Source: an uncultured Alsobacter sp. (lineage in GTDB: Bacteria; Pseudomonadota; Alphaproteobacteria; Rhizobiales; Beijerinckiaceae). From it: a DNA stretch of 64,000 nucleotides. Positions 8,809 to 17,914 of the stretch are shown piece by piece; position 1 is the stretch's first letter; each line of letters starts with the position of its first letter. Both the position numbers and the translations under genes were made by a program. The stretch is from assembly GCF_945952055.1 (NCBI RefSeq), contig NZ_CAMFHB010000017.1:51644-115643 (forward strand). Reading direction: 5' to 3'. The notes beneath the pieces are model-generated. The model was not told where the DNA came from. It was given only the letters and a program-made list of their open reading frames with translations, and did no database searches.

Positions 8809-10017
8809 CTAGCCCGCCGTCTTGTACTTGGCGAGTTCCAGGCGGCCGATCTGGTTGCGGTGCACCTCGTCGGGGCCGTCCGCGAGCCGGATCTTGCGGG
8901 CGTGGGCATAGTAGTTGGCGAGCAGGAAGTCCTGCGACACGCCGGCGCCACCATGGGCCTGGATCGCCCAGTCGATGACGCGGCAAGCCATGTTTGGCGC
9001 TGCGACCTTGATCATGGCGATCTCGGCACGGGCCTTCTTGTTGCCGACCGTGTCCATCATGTGCGCGGCCTTGAGCGTCAGCAGGCGGGCCTGGTCGATG
9101 AGAATGCGCGACTCGGCGATCCGCTCCAGCGTCACCGTCTGCTCGGCGATGGGCTTCCCGAACGCGACGCGGCTCTGCACCCTGCGGCACATCATCTCAA
9201 GGCAGCGCTCGGCCAGCCCGATCATGCGCATGCAGTGGTGGATGCGGCCGGGCCCGAGCCGTCCCTGGGCGATCTCGAACCCGCGTCCCTCCCCCAGCAG
9301 GATGTTGGTCACCGGCACGCGGACATTGTCGAAGATGATCTCCATGTGCCCGTGCGGCGCGTCGTCGTAGCCGAACACGGTCAGGTGCCGCACGACCTCG
9401 ATGCCCGGTGTCTTCAGGGGCACGAGGATCATCGACTGCTGCAGGTGCTTGGCGGCTGTGGGATCCGTCTTGCCCATGAATATCAGGAGTTCGCACTGCG
9501 GGTCGCCGACGCCCGAGATCCACCACTTGCGCCCGTTGATGACGTAGTCGTCGCCATCGCGCACGATCGAGCTCTGGATGTTGGTCGCGTCGCTGGAGGC
9601 CACGTCCGGCTCGGTCATCGCGAAGGCCGAGCGGATCTTGCCGTCGAGCATGGGCGGCAGCCACCGTGCCTTCTGCTCGGGGGTCCCGTAGCGCTCGATC
9701 GTCTCGATGTTGCCCGTGTCCGGGGCTGCGCAGTTGAAGATCTGCGGGGAGAAGTGAACCCTCCCCATCACCTCGCACAGTGGCGCGTACTCGACGTTCG
9801 TGAGCCCGGCGCCATGGTCGGACTCGGGAAGGAACAGGTTCCACAGGCCCTGTGCCCGCGCCTTTTCCTTGAGCGCCTCGACGACGGGCGGATTGGTCCA
9901 CCGTTCCCTGCGCACATGCTCGTAATAGGCCTTCTCGATCGGATAGACGTGCTCATCCATGAAGGCCTGCAGTCGAACGAGCAGGTCCTTCGTCTTGGCG
10001 CTGTAGTCGAAATCCAC
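8809..10017 (-). CDS. Acyl-CoA dehydrogenase, ACAD10/11 or LvaC-like
   Basis: This 402-residue FAD enzyme has the full acyl-CoA dehydrogenase architecture: [17 protein letters not shown] and [12 protein letters not shown] for flavin and substrate contacts, and [14 protein letters not shown] near the C-terminus. The ASSDATN variant and the WWISG motif are those of the ACAD10/ACAD11 group. Together with the adjoining kinase gene (7735-8805) it could convert a phosphorylated hydroxyacyl-CoA to an enoyl-CoA. It lies downstream of ipdB with a 37-base gap in the same leftward operon. Confidence 0.87.
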   Translation of the reverse strand: MDFDYSAKTKDLLVRLQAFMDEHVYPIEKAYYEHVRRERWTNPPVVEALKEKARAQGLWNLFLPESDHGAGLTNVEYAPLCEVMGRVHFSPQIFNCAAPDTGNIETIERYGTPEQKARWLPPMLDGKIRSAFAMTEPDVASSDATNIQSSIVRDGDDYVINGRKWWISGVGDPQCELLIFMGKTDPTAAKHLQQSMILVPLKTPGIEVVRHLTVFGYDDAPHGHMEIIFDNVRVPVTNILLGEGRGFEIAQGRLGPGRIHHCMRMIGLAERCLEMMCRRVQSRVAFGKPIAEQTVTLERIAESRILIDQARLLTLKAAHMMDTVGNKKARAEIAMIKVAAPNMACRVIDWAIQAHGGAGVSQDFLLANYYAHARKIRLADGPDEVHRNQIGRLELAKYKTAG

Positions 10018-10054
10018 GGGATCCCCCTTTGCTGTCGGGCCAGCGGCCCCGGCG

Positions 10055-10855
10055 TCAGGCCGCCCGCACGCCGGGTGGGTTGCCCTTCAGCACCGTGGCC
10101 CGGACATTGTGGGGATCCAGGTTCCGGATGACCGCAAGCTGCTCCTCGGCCGGTGCAGCCGTTTCCCTGAGGCCGGGTGCCTGCAGCAGCGGGAATCCCG
10201 TGGCGTCCTGGACCTGGGCGAAGGTCACACCCGGGTGGAGGGAGAGCACCTGCGCGGCATGCCCCGGACCGTTGAAGTCGAACACGCACAGATCCGTGAC
10301 GACGAGGCCCAGCTTGACGTAGTCCGCCGGGGCGCCGGCCGGCCACGACGACGGCTTCAGGCCCGCGCTCGCGACGACGTCGACTTCCCCCTCGACGAAG
10401 GACCTCTTGCTGTGGTTCGGGAGGAAGAACGAGTTCTTGTGGGAGACGCTGTTGCCGGGAAAGCCCCGGACGCCCAGCATCTGCACCTTCGGCTTCCTGA
10501 AGTCCGGGCCCAGCGCCGAAATGTTGCCCTGGCCATAGCGATCGACCTGGACGGGGGTCACCATGGCGTGGCGCCGCCCGGACCAGACGCTGTCGAACAC
10601 GCGGCTGTAGGGCATCCAGCCGGAGTAACGCGGCTGGTAGCTGCCCCTCGCCCCGAGAGGAACGGGCTCCTCGACGAGGAAAGCCTCGCCGTCCGTCATC
10701 TGGAGGCCCGGCGCAAAGGTCAGCTTGGCGAGGCTCGCGGCCAGCCGTGGCAGTGGCCCGATCCCGGTGGCGAGGAGTTCTCCGTCGCCCCGCCAGGTCT
10801 CTGCGGCTGCGGCGATGATGAGCTCGGCGAGGGTGAAGTCTGTCGCGGTTGTCAT
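10055..10855 (-). CDS. ipdB: IpdB-like subunit of the steroid ring-C-opening CoA-transferase-fold hydrolase
   Basis: The protein has about 266 residues. [52 protein letters not shown] and [17 protein letters not shown] closely follow what I recall of mycobacterial IpdB (Rv3552). In actinobacteria IpdA and IpdB form a complex that hydrolytically opens ring C of the CoA-thioester COCHEA-CoA during catabolism of the last steroid rings. I chose the ATG at 10853-10855, eleven bases after the ipdA stop; a longer reading would run into ipdA. Assignment is by remembered homology and should be confirmed by a database search. Confidence 0.82.
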   Translation of the reverse strand: MTTATDFTLAELIIAAAAETWRGDGELLATGIGPLPRLAASLAKLTFAPGLQMTDGEAFLVEEPVPLGARGSYQPRYSGWMPYSRVFDSVWSGRRHAMVTPVQVDRYGQGNISALGPDFRKPKVQMLGVRGFPGNSVSHKNSFFLPNHSKRSFVEGEVDVVASAGLKPSSWPAGAPADYVKLGLVVTDLCVFDFNGPGHAAQVLSLHPGVTFAQVQDATGFPLLQAPGLRETAAPAEEQLAVIRNLDPHNVRATVLKGNPPGVRAA

Positions 10856-10866
10856 GGCGCGTCCGA

Positions 10867-11745
10867 TCAGAAAGTGGGAATGGGCAAACCGCGGACATGG
10901 GCTTCGCCGCCCACGCTGGCAATGTAGCTCGCCTCGTCGTTCCCGATGGTCTTGTCCCTGTAGCCTTGCCACCCGCCGTCTTCAGTTGCGGTCGCGGCAT
11001 AGGCCTTGAGGTGGCCCATGTCCCAGCCATAGGCGCCGAACGATGTCGTCGGATGCGCGCCGAGCGGCGCGTAGACGACACCCGCCACGAGATAGGGCTC
11101 GAAGAGGTTGGCCTTCATCACCTCGGGGTCGTGGCTGGCGATGCTGTCGACAATCTCTTCCGTGGTCACGAAGACCTTGTCCGCGGCACGCGCGAACAGG
11201 TCGTCGAAATAGGGGTCCGGCCCGAAGGTCAGCGTGTTGCCCTTCCGGTCGGCACGGTTGACGTGGATGAGCGCCACGTCGAGCTTGATGGCGGGCAAGG
11301 CGAGGAGTTCTTCCCCGTCGTCGTAGGGAGATCGGATCGTCTTGAACTCAGGATTGTTCGTCATGACCGCGGAGGCCATTCCGATGCGCGTCGCGACGAA
11401 GGGGAGGCGATGGCCCGCGGCTCTCAGGCCGAGCAGCAGGAGCCCCTCGTCGAGTTCGCAGACGTCCACGGCTCCTGCCTCGCGTGCCTTGCGGAAGTAG
11501 GGCTCGATCGGGATCGTATCGAGCGACACGAAGCCGTAGATGACCTTGCGGACCTTGCCGGCGGCGCACAGCATGCCCACCTCGGGCCCGCCATAGGCGA
11601 CGATGGTGAGATCCTTCAGGTCCGACCGGAGGATCTCCCGGATCAGTGCCATCGGCTTGCGTCGCGGGCCCCATCCCCCGACGCCAATCGTCATGCCGTC
11701 GCGAAGCTGCGAGATGACCGCCCTGGCGCTCATGTCCTTGTTCAT
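10867..11745 (-). CDS. ipdA: IpdA-like subunit of the steroid ring-C-opening CoA-transferase-fold hydrolase
   Basis: At 292 residues it matches the length I recall for mycobacterial IpdA (Rv3551). RDGMTIGVGGWGPRRKPMA near residue 16, LTIVAYGGPEVGMLCAAGKV and IYGFVSLD are near-identical in pattern to that protein. It has the CoA-transferase family I alpha-subunit fold, but IpdAB acts as a hydrolase on a cyclic diketone CoA-thioester. It is followed by ipdB after eleven bases. An AGGAAG ribosome-binding site precedes the ATG at 11743-11745. It is the third gene of the leftward operon starting at 14914. Confidence 0.84.
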   Translation of the reverse strand: MNKDMSARAVISQLRDGMTIGVGGWGPRRKPMALIREILRSDLKDLTIVAYGGPEVGMLCAAGKVRKVIYGFVSLDTIPIEPYFRKAREAGAVDVCELDEGLLLLGLRAAGHRLPFVATRIGMASAVMTNNPEFKTIRSPYDDGEELLALPAIKLDVALIHVNRADRKGNTLTFGPDPYFDDLFARAADKVFVTTEEIVDSIASHDPEVMKANLFEPYLVAGVVYAPLGAHPTTSFGAYGWDMGHLKAYAATATEDGGWQGYRDKTIGNDEASYIASVGGEAHVRGLPIPTF

Positions 11746-11789
11746 GGGACTTCCTGTCGTTGTTCTGCGTCGCTCGAAGAATGATGTCG

Positions 11790-13901
11790 TCAGCCGTAGA
11801 AGCCGCGGCCCTCGGCCACGCAGCGTTCGATCAGCCTGGCAGGCTTGAAGTATTCGTCACCGACAAGTCGGCTGTAGTGGTCCAGGGCGTCCTTGACCTT
11901 GGGGAGCCCGATCTGGTCGGCGTAGAACATCGGGCCGCCGAAATAGGTCGGCCAGCCGAAGCCGTTGGTCCAGATGACGTCGATGTCGCCCGGGCGTGCC
12001 GCGGCGCCCTCGTCGAGGATCCTGGCTGCCTCGTTGATCATCGCGTAGAGACAGCGCTCGAGGATCTCCTGGTCGGAGATGTCGCGGCGATCCCGTCCGC
12101 GCTGCGCACGATGAGCCTCGAGGATGGTGTCGACCGCGGGGTCATGCTGGGCCTTGCGATCCTCCCCGTAGCGGTAGTACCCGGCGCCATTCTTCTGCCC
12201 CAGGCGCCCTGCCGCTTTCAGCTTGTCGACGATGTCGCACTCCTGCTCGCGCTTCGTCATGCGCGCGAAGCGGGCGGCCCGAGCGGCGCACATCACGTCG
12301 ATGCCGGCGAGGTCGGCGAGCGCGAAGGGACCGATGGGGAAGCCGAAGCCGGCAAGCACGCGATCGACCTGCTGGGGCGACGCACCGTCCTCAAGGAGGA
12401 ATTGTGCCTCGCGCGACCGCTTGGACAACATGCGGTTGGCCACGAAGCCTTCGGAACGGCCGACCATGACCGGCACCTTGCCCAGGCGCTTACCCAGCGC
12501 CGTGGTGGTGGCGAGGACATCGGTGGACGTTCGGCTGCCGCGAACGTTCTCGAGCAGCTTCATGATATTGGCCGGATTGAAGAAGTGCATCCCCGCGACA
12601 CGTTCCGGGCGCGAGATGCTGTCGGCGAGGGCCTCGATGTCGAGGAACGACGTGTTCGTCGCGATGATGGCGCGCTCGGGGAGGGCAGCCTCGAGCCGGC
12701 GAAAGACCTCGCACTTCACGCCGAGGTCCTCTGTCACGGCTTCGATCGCGAGATCGCAGTCGGCGAGAGGCGCATAATCGACCGTAGGGGTGAGCCGCGC
12801 CAGCCTCGCATCGGCGTCTGCCTGCTGCATCGAGCCGCGCTTGACCGAACTATCGAACGTCCGGCGGATGGCCTCCACGCCCGCCGAGAGCGTCTCGTCG
12901 TCACGCCCGACGAGAACGACCGGGAGGCCGGCGTTGAGCAGGCAGACGGTGATGCCGCGGCCCATCGTGCCCGGACCCACGACGGCGACTTTGGCGATGT
13001 CGCGCGGCTTCGTCTCCGGCGTCACCCCATCGATCTTGAGGGCCTCGCGCTCCGCCGCGAAGAGGTGACGCAACGCGCGGGACTGCGGCGAGGCGATCAG
13101 GGTCTTGCAGACGTCGTATTCATGGGCGGCCGCTTCGGCAAAGGGCGTCTTCGTCATCGCCTCGATGAGATCGACGGCCAGCTGCGGAGCCGAGAAGCCT
13201 TTGAATTTGCGCGCAAGCTCGGTTCGCTTCGCGGCCAGGATCCCTGGATCGAAGGCGGGGACGGGCAGGTCGCTGACCCGGCGAACAGATCCACCGTCGC
13301 TGACGACCTTTTCGGCGAAGGCGACAGCCCCGTCGGTGAGGTCGCCCTCGATCATGGCGTCCACGAGACCCTGGTCGCGGGCGGCGCCGGCATCGATCTG
13401 GCCGCCCTCGCTGATCATCGTCAGCGCGGCCTCGACACCGATGAGCCGCGGCAGCCGGACGGTCCCCCCCGATCCCGGGAGAAGGCCCAGCTTCACCTCC
13501 GGAAGACCCATGCGTGCGGTTGGAGAGGCCACCCTGTAGCTGCAGGCGAGAGCCACCTCGAGCCCACCGCCCAGTGCGGTGCCGTGGAGCGCTGCGACGA
13601 TTGGCTTGCCGCAGCGGTCGAGCCGATCAATGACCACCCCGAGGCGCGGCTCCTGCAGCGGCTTTCCGAATTCACGCAGGTCGGCCCCGGCGATGAAGGT
13701 CTTGCCCCGGCATACGATCACCAGCGCACGCAGGGACGGCGACGCTTCCAGCTGCTCGACGGCATCGACCAGTCCGGAGCGGACCGCGTGGGAGAGGGCG
13801 TTGACGGGCGGATTGTCCACCGTCGCGACGAGGACATGGCCCCGTGCCTCGCATTTGACGGCTTTGTCGGAGACCTCGGTGGTCATGCGCTGGCTGTCCA
13901 T
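11790..13901 (-). CDS. FadB-like enoyl-CoA hydratase / 3-hydroxyacyl-CoA dehydrogenase
   Basis: This 703-residue fusion has an N-terminal crotonase domain (FIAGADLREF and HGTALGGGLEVALAC within residues 65-125, MGLPEVKLGLLPGSGG), followed around residue 300 by an NAD-binding 3-hydroxyacyl-CoA dehydrogenase domain (KVAVVGPGTMGRGI) and two C-terminal dehydrogenase domains (GFVANRML, GFPIGPFALADLAGID). It should carry out two successive beta-oxidation steps. It is the second gene of the leftward operon, 5 bases after the quinone-oxidoreductase-like gene. Substrate range is unknown; context suggests acyl-CoAs released from steroid rings. Confidence 0.9.
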   Translation of the reverse strand: MDSQRMTTEVSDKAVKCEARGHVLVATVDNPPVNALSHAVRSGLVDAVEQLEASPSLRALVIVCRGKTFIAGADLREFGKPLQEPRLGVVIDRLDRCGKPIVAALHGTALGGGLEVALACSYRVASPTARMGLPEVKLGLLPGSGGTVRLPRLIGVEAALTMISEGGQIDAGAARDQGLVDAMIEGDLTDGAVAFAEKVVSDGGSVRRVSDLPVPAFDPGILAAKRTELARKFKGFSAPQLAVDLIEAMTKTPFAEAAAHEYDVCKTLIASPQSRALRHLFAAEREALKIDGVTPETKPRDIAKVAVVGPGTMGRGITVCLLNAGLPVVLVGRDDETLSAGVEAIRRTFDSSVKRGSMQQADADARLARLTPTVDYAPLADCDLAIEAVTEDLGVKCEVFRRLEAALPERAIIATNTSFLDIEALADSISRPERVAGMHFFNPANIMKLLENVRGSRTSTDVLATTTALGKRLGKVPVMVGRSEGFVANRMLSKRSREAQFLLEDGASPQQVDRVLAGFGFPIGPFALADLAGIDVMCAARAARFARMTKREQECDIVDKLKAAGRLGQKNGAGYYRYGEDRKAQHDPAVDTILEAHRAQRGRDRRDISDQEILERCLYAMINEAARILDEGAAARPGDIDVIWTNGFGWPTYFGGPMFYADQIGLPKVKDALDHYSRLVGDEYFKPARLIERCVAEGRGFYG

Positions 13902-13906
13902 TCTGT

Positions 13907-14914
13907 TCAGGCGGCCGTGGTGTTCATGCGGAGGATGACCTTGCCCTGGGCCTGCCGTTCCATGACGACGTCGAGAGCTTCGGCGAACTGGTCTAGGGGA
14001 TAGACGGCCCCGATATGCGGGCGCAGGCTGCCGTCCTCGAACCAGGTCATGAGTTCGGCGAGGTTGGCGGCATTGCGGGCGGGGTTCGCCTTGGCGAAAG
14101 CGCCCCAGAACACGCCGATGAGCGACGACTGCTTGAGCAGCAACAGGTTGAGAGGGATCCTGGGGATGTCGCCCGCCGCGAAGCCGATGACGAGATGGCG
14201 TCCATTGACCGCGAGGTTGCGCAGCGCGGTCTCGGTCGCCGGGCCGCCGACAGGATCATAGACGACGTCCACGCCACGCCCTCCGGTGAGCTCCTTCAGG
14301 CCCTGGCGCAGGTCGCCGGTCCGGTAGTTGATGGTCTCGTCCGCACCGCGCTGGCGACAGATCGCCAGCTTCTCATCCGTCGAGGCGGCCGCGATGACGC
14401 GCGCGCCCATGCGCTTGGCGATCTCGATGGCCGTGATCCCGACGCCGCCTGCCGCGCCGAGCACCAGCACCGTCTCGCCCGCCTGCAGGCCAGCGCGATC
14501 TTTCAGCGCATGGTGCGAGGTGGCGTAGGTGATGAGAAATCCGGCGGCCTGCTCGAAGGACATCGCGTCGGGGATCGGATGGACGCGTGAGGCGTCGACC
14601 GCAACCTGCTCGCCGTAGCCACCCTGGCCTGTGAAAGCCAGCACCCTCGCTCCCGGCTGGAGGTCGGCAACGCCGGGGCCCACCTCCACCACCGTGCCGG
14701 CGGCTTCGCTGCCGGGCGTGAACGGCAGGTCGGGTCGGGTCTGGTACTTGCCCTCAACCATCAGTCCGTCGAAGAAATTGATGGCACCGGCCTCGACGCG
14801 CAAAACGACTTGCCCCTCGGCGGCCGACGGGGCTGGAACCGTGTCGAGCCGCAGCTCCGCCCGCGGGGCGAACTGCCGGCACACGACCGCCCTCATCTGC
14901 ACTGCATCCGCCAT
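13907..14914 (-). CDS. Zinc-independent MDR-family NADPH:quinone/enoyl reductase
   Basis: The product is about 335 residues with a GroES-like N-terminal domain (GAINFFDGLMVEGKY, PFTPGSEAAGTVVEVGPGV) and a Rossmann domain (VLVLGAAGGVGITAIEIAKRMGA at about 145-168). The structural zinc cysteines are absent, as in quinone oxidoreductase and enoyl-CoA reductase relatives. I placed the start at the ATG at 14912-14914; upstream codons read a low-quality Arg/Ser-rich stretch that crosses the promoter. It leads the leftward operon under the operator at 14971-14988. Confidence 0.86.
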   Translation of the reverse strand: MADAVQMRAVVCRQFAPRAELRLDTVPAPSAAEGQVVLRVEAGAINFFDGLMVEGKYQTRPDLPFTPGSEAAGTVVEVGPGVADLQPGARVLAFTGQGGYGEQVAVDASRVHPIPDAMSFEQAAGFLITYATSHHALKDRAGLQAGETVLVLGAAGGVGITAIEIAKRMGARVIAAASTDEKLAICRQRGADETINYRTGDLRQGLKELTGGRGVDVVYDPVGGPATETALRNLAVNGRHLVIGFAAGDIPRIPLNLLLLKQSSLIGVFWGAFAKANPARNAANLAELMTWFEDGSLRPHIGAVYPLDQFAEALDVVMERQAQGKVILRMNTTAA

Positions 14915-14970
14915 GCTGCCGAACCCTCCGGACCCTGTCTGGCACAATGGCGAGAACCGTTCCGTCGCAG

Positions 14971-14988
14971 CATCGTCCGTTGGGACTA
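14971..14988 (-). promoter_or_regulatory. Shared catabolic operator, copy 1 (leftward)
   Basis: On the minus strand it reads TAGTC CCAA CGGACGATG, a full match to the consensus TAGTC-N4-CGGACGATG. It lies 56 bases upstream of the quinone-oxidoreductase-like gene that starts the ipdAB operon, and 31 bases from the oppositely oriented copy at 15020-15037. Confidence 0.7.
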
Positions 14989-15019
14989 ACGGGCGTCGTG
15001 GCCGCGATACGCGTCTCGA

Positions 15020-15037
15020 TAGTCTTTTCGGACGATG
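15020..15037 (+). promoter_or_regulatory. Shared catabolic operator, copy 2 (rightward)
   Basis: Reads TAGTC TTTT CGGACGATG, 107 bases upstream of the first LIV transporter gene. A possible -10 hexamer, TATGCT, follows at 15061-15066, which would put the element upstream of the core promoter as expected for an activator site. Confidence 0.7.
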
Positions 15038-15144
15038 ACTGCATCGCGCGAACAGGGAGCGTATGCTGCAGCGTGCGCCCGCGTGTGGGAGCGCAGAAAA
15101 GCAACAGCGCGAGCTTTCGCCGCGCACTCGGGAGGAGAGAAGCC

Positions 15145-16338
15145 ATGAAGTTTGCGGTTGCCACCGCCTTGTCGGTTTTCCTGCTGTCGTCCGCGGCCTT
15201 CGCCCAGGACGGCCAGGTCAAGCTCGGCGTCCTCAATGACCAGTCCACCTCGTTCTCGGCCCTCGGCGGCACGGAAGTAGTCGAGGCCGTGCGGCTGGCC
15301 ATCGCCGATTTCGGCGGCCAAGTCCTGGGCAAGCCGATCCAGCTCGTCGCCGCGGACCACCAGAACAAGCCCGAGGTCGCGCTTTCCATCGCGCGGCAGT
15401 GGCTGGAGCAGGACGGGGTCGACGCCGTCGTCGACATCGCCAATTCCGCCATTGCGCTGAGCGTCAACACGCTGCTCGGCGAGCGCAAGAAGATCGGCTT
15501 GTTCGTCTCCCCGATCACGGACCGGATGACCGAAGACAGCTGCAACGGCTACGGCGTTGCTTGGGCCTACGACGCCTATTCGGTCGCTCGCTCTTCGGCC
15601 ATGGCCCAGATCGCGACGGGTGGCGAGACCTGGTACATCATTTCGCCGGACTACGAAGCCGGAAAGGTCCTCGAGGCCACCTACAAGGCGACCGTCGAGG
15701 AAAGCGGTGGCAAGGTGCTTGGCACCGTTCGCGCGCCTCTCGGCACCACCGACTTCTCGTCCTATCTGCTGCAGGCGCAGGCCTCGAAGGCGAAGGTTCT
15801 GGCGCTGACGCTCAACGGCCCCGAACTGGTCAATGCTCTCAAGCAGATCCAGGAGTTCGGCATCATCCAGGGCGGCCAGCGCGTGGCGCTGGGGACCCTG
15901 CATCAGTCCGACGCGCGGTCCATCGGGCTGGAGACGCTGAAGGGCATCCAGTTCGCGTCGCCCTGGTACTGGAACACGGACGACGCGTCGAAGCAGTTCA
16001 AGGAGAAGATGATGGCCAAGACCGGCAACGCGCCGGGTTGGGTCGCTGCTGGCTCGTACTCGGCCACCATGAACTATCTGAATGCCATCAAGGCGGCCGG
16101 CACGGATGAACCGCAGGCCGTGCTGGCCAAGATGCGCGAAACCAAGACGAACGACATGTTCGCCAAGAACGGGACGCTCTGGACGAACGGGCGGCTGGTC
16201 CACGACATGTACCTGCTCCAGGTCAACGCGCCGGGCGGCGCCGACAAGCAGGATGTCTTCAAGGTCGTGACCACCGTTGCCGCCGACAAGGCCTTCAAGC
16301 CGCTGTCCGAGACGAAGTGCCCGCTGGTGAAGAAGTGA
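15145..16338 (+). CDS. LIV-type ABC transporter substrate-binding protein (system 1)
   Basis: This is a 397-residue periplasmic binding protein. Residues 1-21 (MKFAVATALSVFLLSSAAFA) form a signal peptide; the mature part begins QDGQVKLGVLNDQSTSFSALGG and has the two-lobed type-I fold of leucine/branched-chain and aromatic-acid receptors. The ATG at 15145 has a GGAGGAG ribosome-binding site at 15131-15137. It is followed by ATPase and permease genes. The ligand is unknown; co-regulation with the steroid genes suggests a carboxylic steroid fragment or other organic acid rather than an amino acid. Confidence 0.9.
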   Translation: MKFAVATALSVFLLSSAAFAQDGQVKLGVLNDQSTSFSALGGTEVVEAVRLAIADFGGQVLGKPIQLVAADHQNKPEVALSIARQWLEQDGVDAVVDIANSAIALSVNTLLGERKKIGLFVSPITDRMTEDSCNGYGVAWAYDAYSVARSSAMAQIATGGETWYIISPDYEAGKVLEATYKATVEESGGKVLGTVRAPLGTTDFSSYLLQAQASKAKVLALTLNGPELVNALKQIQEFGIIQGGQRVALGTLHQSDARSIGLETLKGIQFASPWYWNTDDASKQFKEKMMAKTGNAPGWVAAGSYSATMNYLNAIKAAGTDEPQAVLAKMRETKTNDMFAKNGTLWTNGRLVHDMYLLQVNAPGGADKQDVFKVVTTVAADKAFKPLSETKCPLVKK

Positions 16339-16358
16339 AGCCAATACGCCAGTCCCGG

Positions 16359-16391
16359 AGCCGCGCGACCATCGTCGCGCGGCTTCTGTTT
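16359..16391 (+). terminator. Intercistronic stem-loop, partial terminator between binding protein and ATPase
   Basis: An 11-bp perfect stem (AGCCGCGCGAC / GTCGCGCGGCT) with a CATC loop is followed by TCTGTTT. It sits 20 bases after the binding-protein stop and 23 bases before the livG start. Such hairpins commonly attenuate or stabilise transcripts so that the binding protein is made in excess over the membrane parts. Confidence 0.6.
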
Positions 16392-16414
16392 CCGGCACTA
16401 TCCGGGAGGCGGGC

Positions 16415-17197
16415 ATGACGGCCGGCGGTCTTGCGACGGGTGCGGCGAGTGACGCCGTCATCGAAGCCGTCGGGCTGACCAAGTCGTTCGCCGGCTTCAC
16501 GGCGGTGAACGACGTGAATCTGCGGGTTCAGCGCCACTCCGTGCATGCCCTGATCGGCCCCAACGGTGCAGGAAAGACGACGCTCTTCAACCTGATCACC
16601 AAGGTCCTGCAGCCGACCTCCGGGTCGATTCGGTTCAACGGACAGGACATCACCGCGCTGAAGCCCGAGGAGGTCGCGCGGCGAGGGGTTGTCCGCTCCT
16701 TCCAGATCTCGGCCGTCTACCCGCGCATGACCGTCCGGGAGAACGTCCGGATCGCCCTGCAGCGGCCGACCGGCGTGTCGTACCAGTTCTGGAAGAGCGA
16801 GCGCTCCCTGCGTGCGCTCGACGCTCGCGTGGATGAACTGCTTGCTGAGGTCGGGCTGGAGGCCAACAGCGACGATCCCGCTGCGATGCTGTCCTACGGA
16901 CGCAAGCGCGCACTCGAGATCGCCACGACCCTGGCGCTCGACCCCGAGATGCTGCTCCTTGACGAGCCGACCTCGGGCCTCGGCCACGAGGATGTCGACC
17001 GCGTGGCGGCCCTGATCCGGAAGGTCTCGTCGAACCGGACCATCCTCATGGTCGAGCACAACCTCTCCGTGGTCTCGGCCCTGTCCGACCGCATCACCGT
17101 GCTCGCGGGCGGTCGGATCCTGGCGGAAGGGGACTACAAGACGGTGTCGACCGACCCGCGCGTGGTCGAGGCGTATATCGGTGGTATCGATGACTGA
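16415..17197 (+). CDS. livG: LIV-type ABC transporter ATPase, LivG family
   Basis: This 260-residue cytoplasmic ATPase has Walker A GPNGAGKTT near residue 48, the family signature LSYGRKRALEIA near 160, Walker B LLLDEPTSGLG, and a switch histidine in MVEHNLSVV. The ATG has a GGGAGG ribosome-binding site. Its stop overlaps the livF start by 8 bases, indicating translational coupling. It pairs with LivF to power the fused permease at 17915. Confidence 0.9.
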   Translation: MTAGGLATGAASDAVIEAVGLTKSFAGFTAVNDVNLRVQRHSVHALIGPNGAGKTTLFNLITKVLQPTSGSIRFNGQDITALKPEEVARRGVVRSFQISAVYPRMTVRENVRIALQRPTGVSYQFWKSERSLRALDARVDELLAEVGLEANSDDPAAMLSYGRKRALEIATTLALDPEMLLLDEPTSGLGHEDVDRVAALIRKVSSNRTILMVEHNLSVVSALSDRITVLAGGRILAEGDYKTVSTDPRVVEAYIGGIDD

Positions 17198-17912
17198 GCC
17201 TGGCCGATCCTCCACGCCGCTCCTCCAGGTCCGCAACCTCGAAGCCTGGTATGGGGAGAGCAAGGCTCTCCACGGCATCTCGTTCGATCTGCGGGAAGGA
17301 GAGGTCGTCACGCTTCTCGGACGCAATGGCGCGGGAAAGACATCGACCCTGCGGTCGATCATGGGACTTTTGCGACGCAAGTCCGGCGAGATCCGCTTCC
17401 GCGGCCAGGACATTTCGCACAGCCCTCCCGAGGCGGTCGCACGCGCCGGTCTCGCCTATTGTCCCGAGGAGCGGGGCATCTTCTCGAGCCTGACCGTCGG
17501 GGAAAACCTCGAACTGCCGCCGGTGATCGCCAGCGGTGGGATGAGCACCAAGGAGGTGCTCGCGATGTTCCCAAACCTGCAGGCGCGCTGGACGAGCCAG
17601 GGCACCAAGCTCTCCGGGGGCGAACAACAGATGCTCGCGATCGGCAGGATCCTGCGTACGGGCGCCCGGACACTGCTGCTCGACGAGCCCACGGAAGGAT
17701 TGGCGCCGGTCATCGTCAAGCAGATCGGGGCCGTGATCGCGTCGCTCAAGACGAGCGGATTCACCATCCTTCTCGTCGAGCAGAACTTCCGGTTCGCCTC
17801 ACGTCTCGCCGACCGGTTCTGCGTCGTGGAGCATGGTCGGGTCGTCGAGACGCTGACGCGTGACGAGTTGGCCGGGAACGAACATCGGCTGCACGCCTAC
17901 CTCGGAGTTTAG
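17190..17912 (+). CDS. livF: LIV-type ABC transporter ATPase, LivF family
   Basis: The protein has about 240 residues, with Walker A GRNGAGKTS, signature LSGGEQQMLAIGR, Walker B LLLDEPTEGLAP and the switch His replaced by Gln in LLVEQNF, as is normal in LivF. The ATG at 17190 is preferred, although a GTG at 17181 is in frame. It overlaps livG by 8 bases and is followed after 2 bases by the permease gene. Confidence 0.9.
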   Translation: MTEPGRSSTPLLQVRNLEAWYGESKALHGISFDLREGEVVTLLGRNGAGKTSTLRSIMGLLRRKSGEIRFRGQDISHSPPEAVARAGLAYCPEERGIFSSLTVGENLELPPVIASGGMSTKEVLAMFPNLQARWTSQGTKLSGGEQQMLAIGRILRTGARTLLLDEPTEGLAPVIVKQIGAVIASLKTSGFTILLVEQNFRFASRLADRFCVVEHGRVVETLTRDELAGNEHRLHAYLGV

Positions 17913-17914
17913 GC

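Noticed and set aside
11760..14003. Long plus-strand open frame opposite the FadB-like gene
   Set aside because: The minus-strand reading encodes a clear multifunctional beta-oxidation enzyme with correct motifs; the plus frame is a composition artefact.
14915..15144. KstR or KstR2-type operators of actinobacterial steroid regulons
   Set aside because: No AACnnGTT- or CAAGnnCTTG-like palindrome was found at the divergent promoters; the conserved signal there is the different TAGTC-N4-CGGACGATG element.
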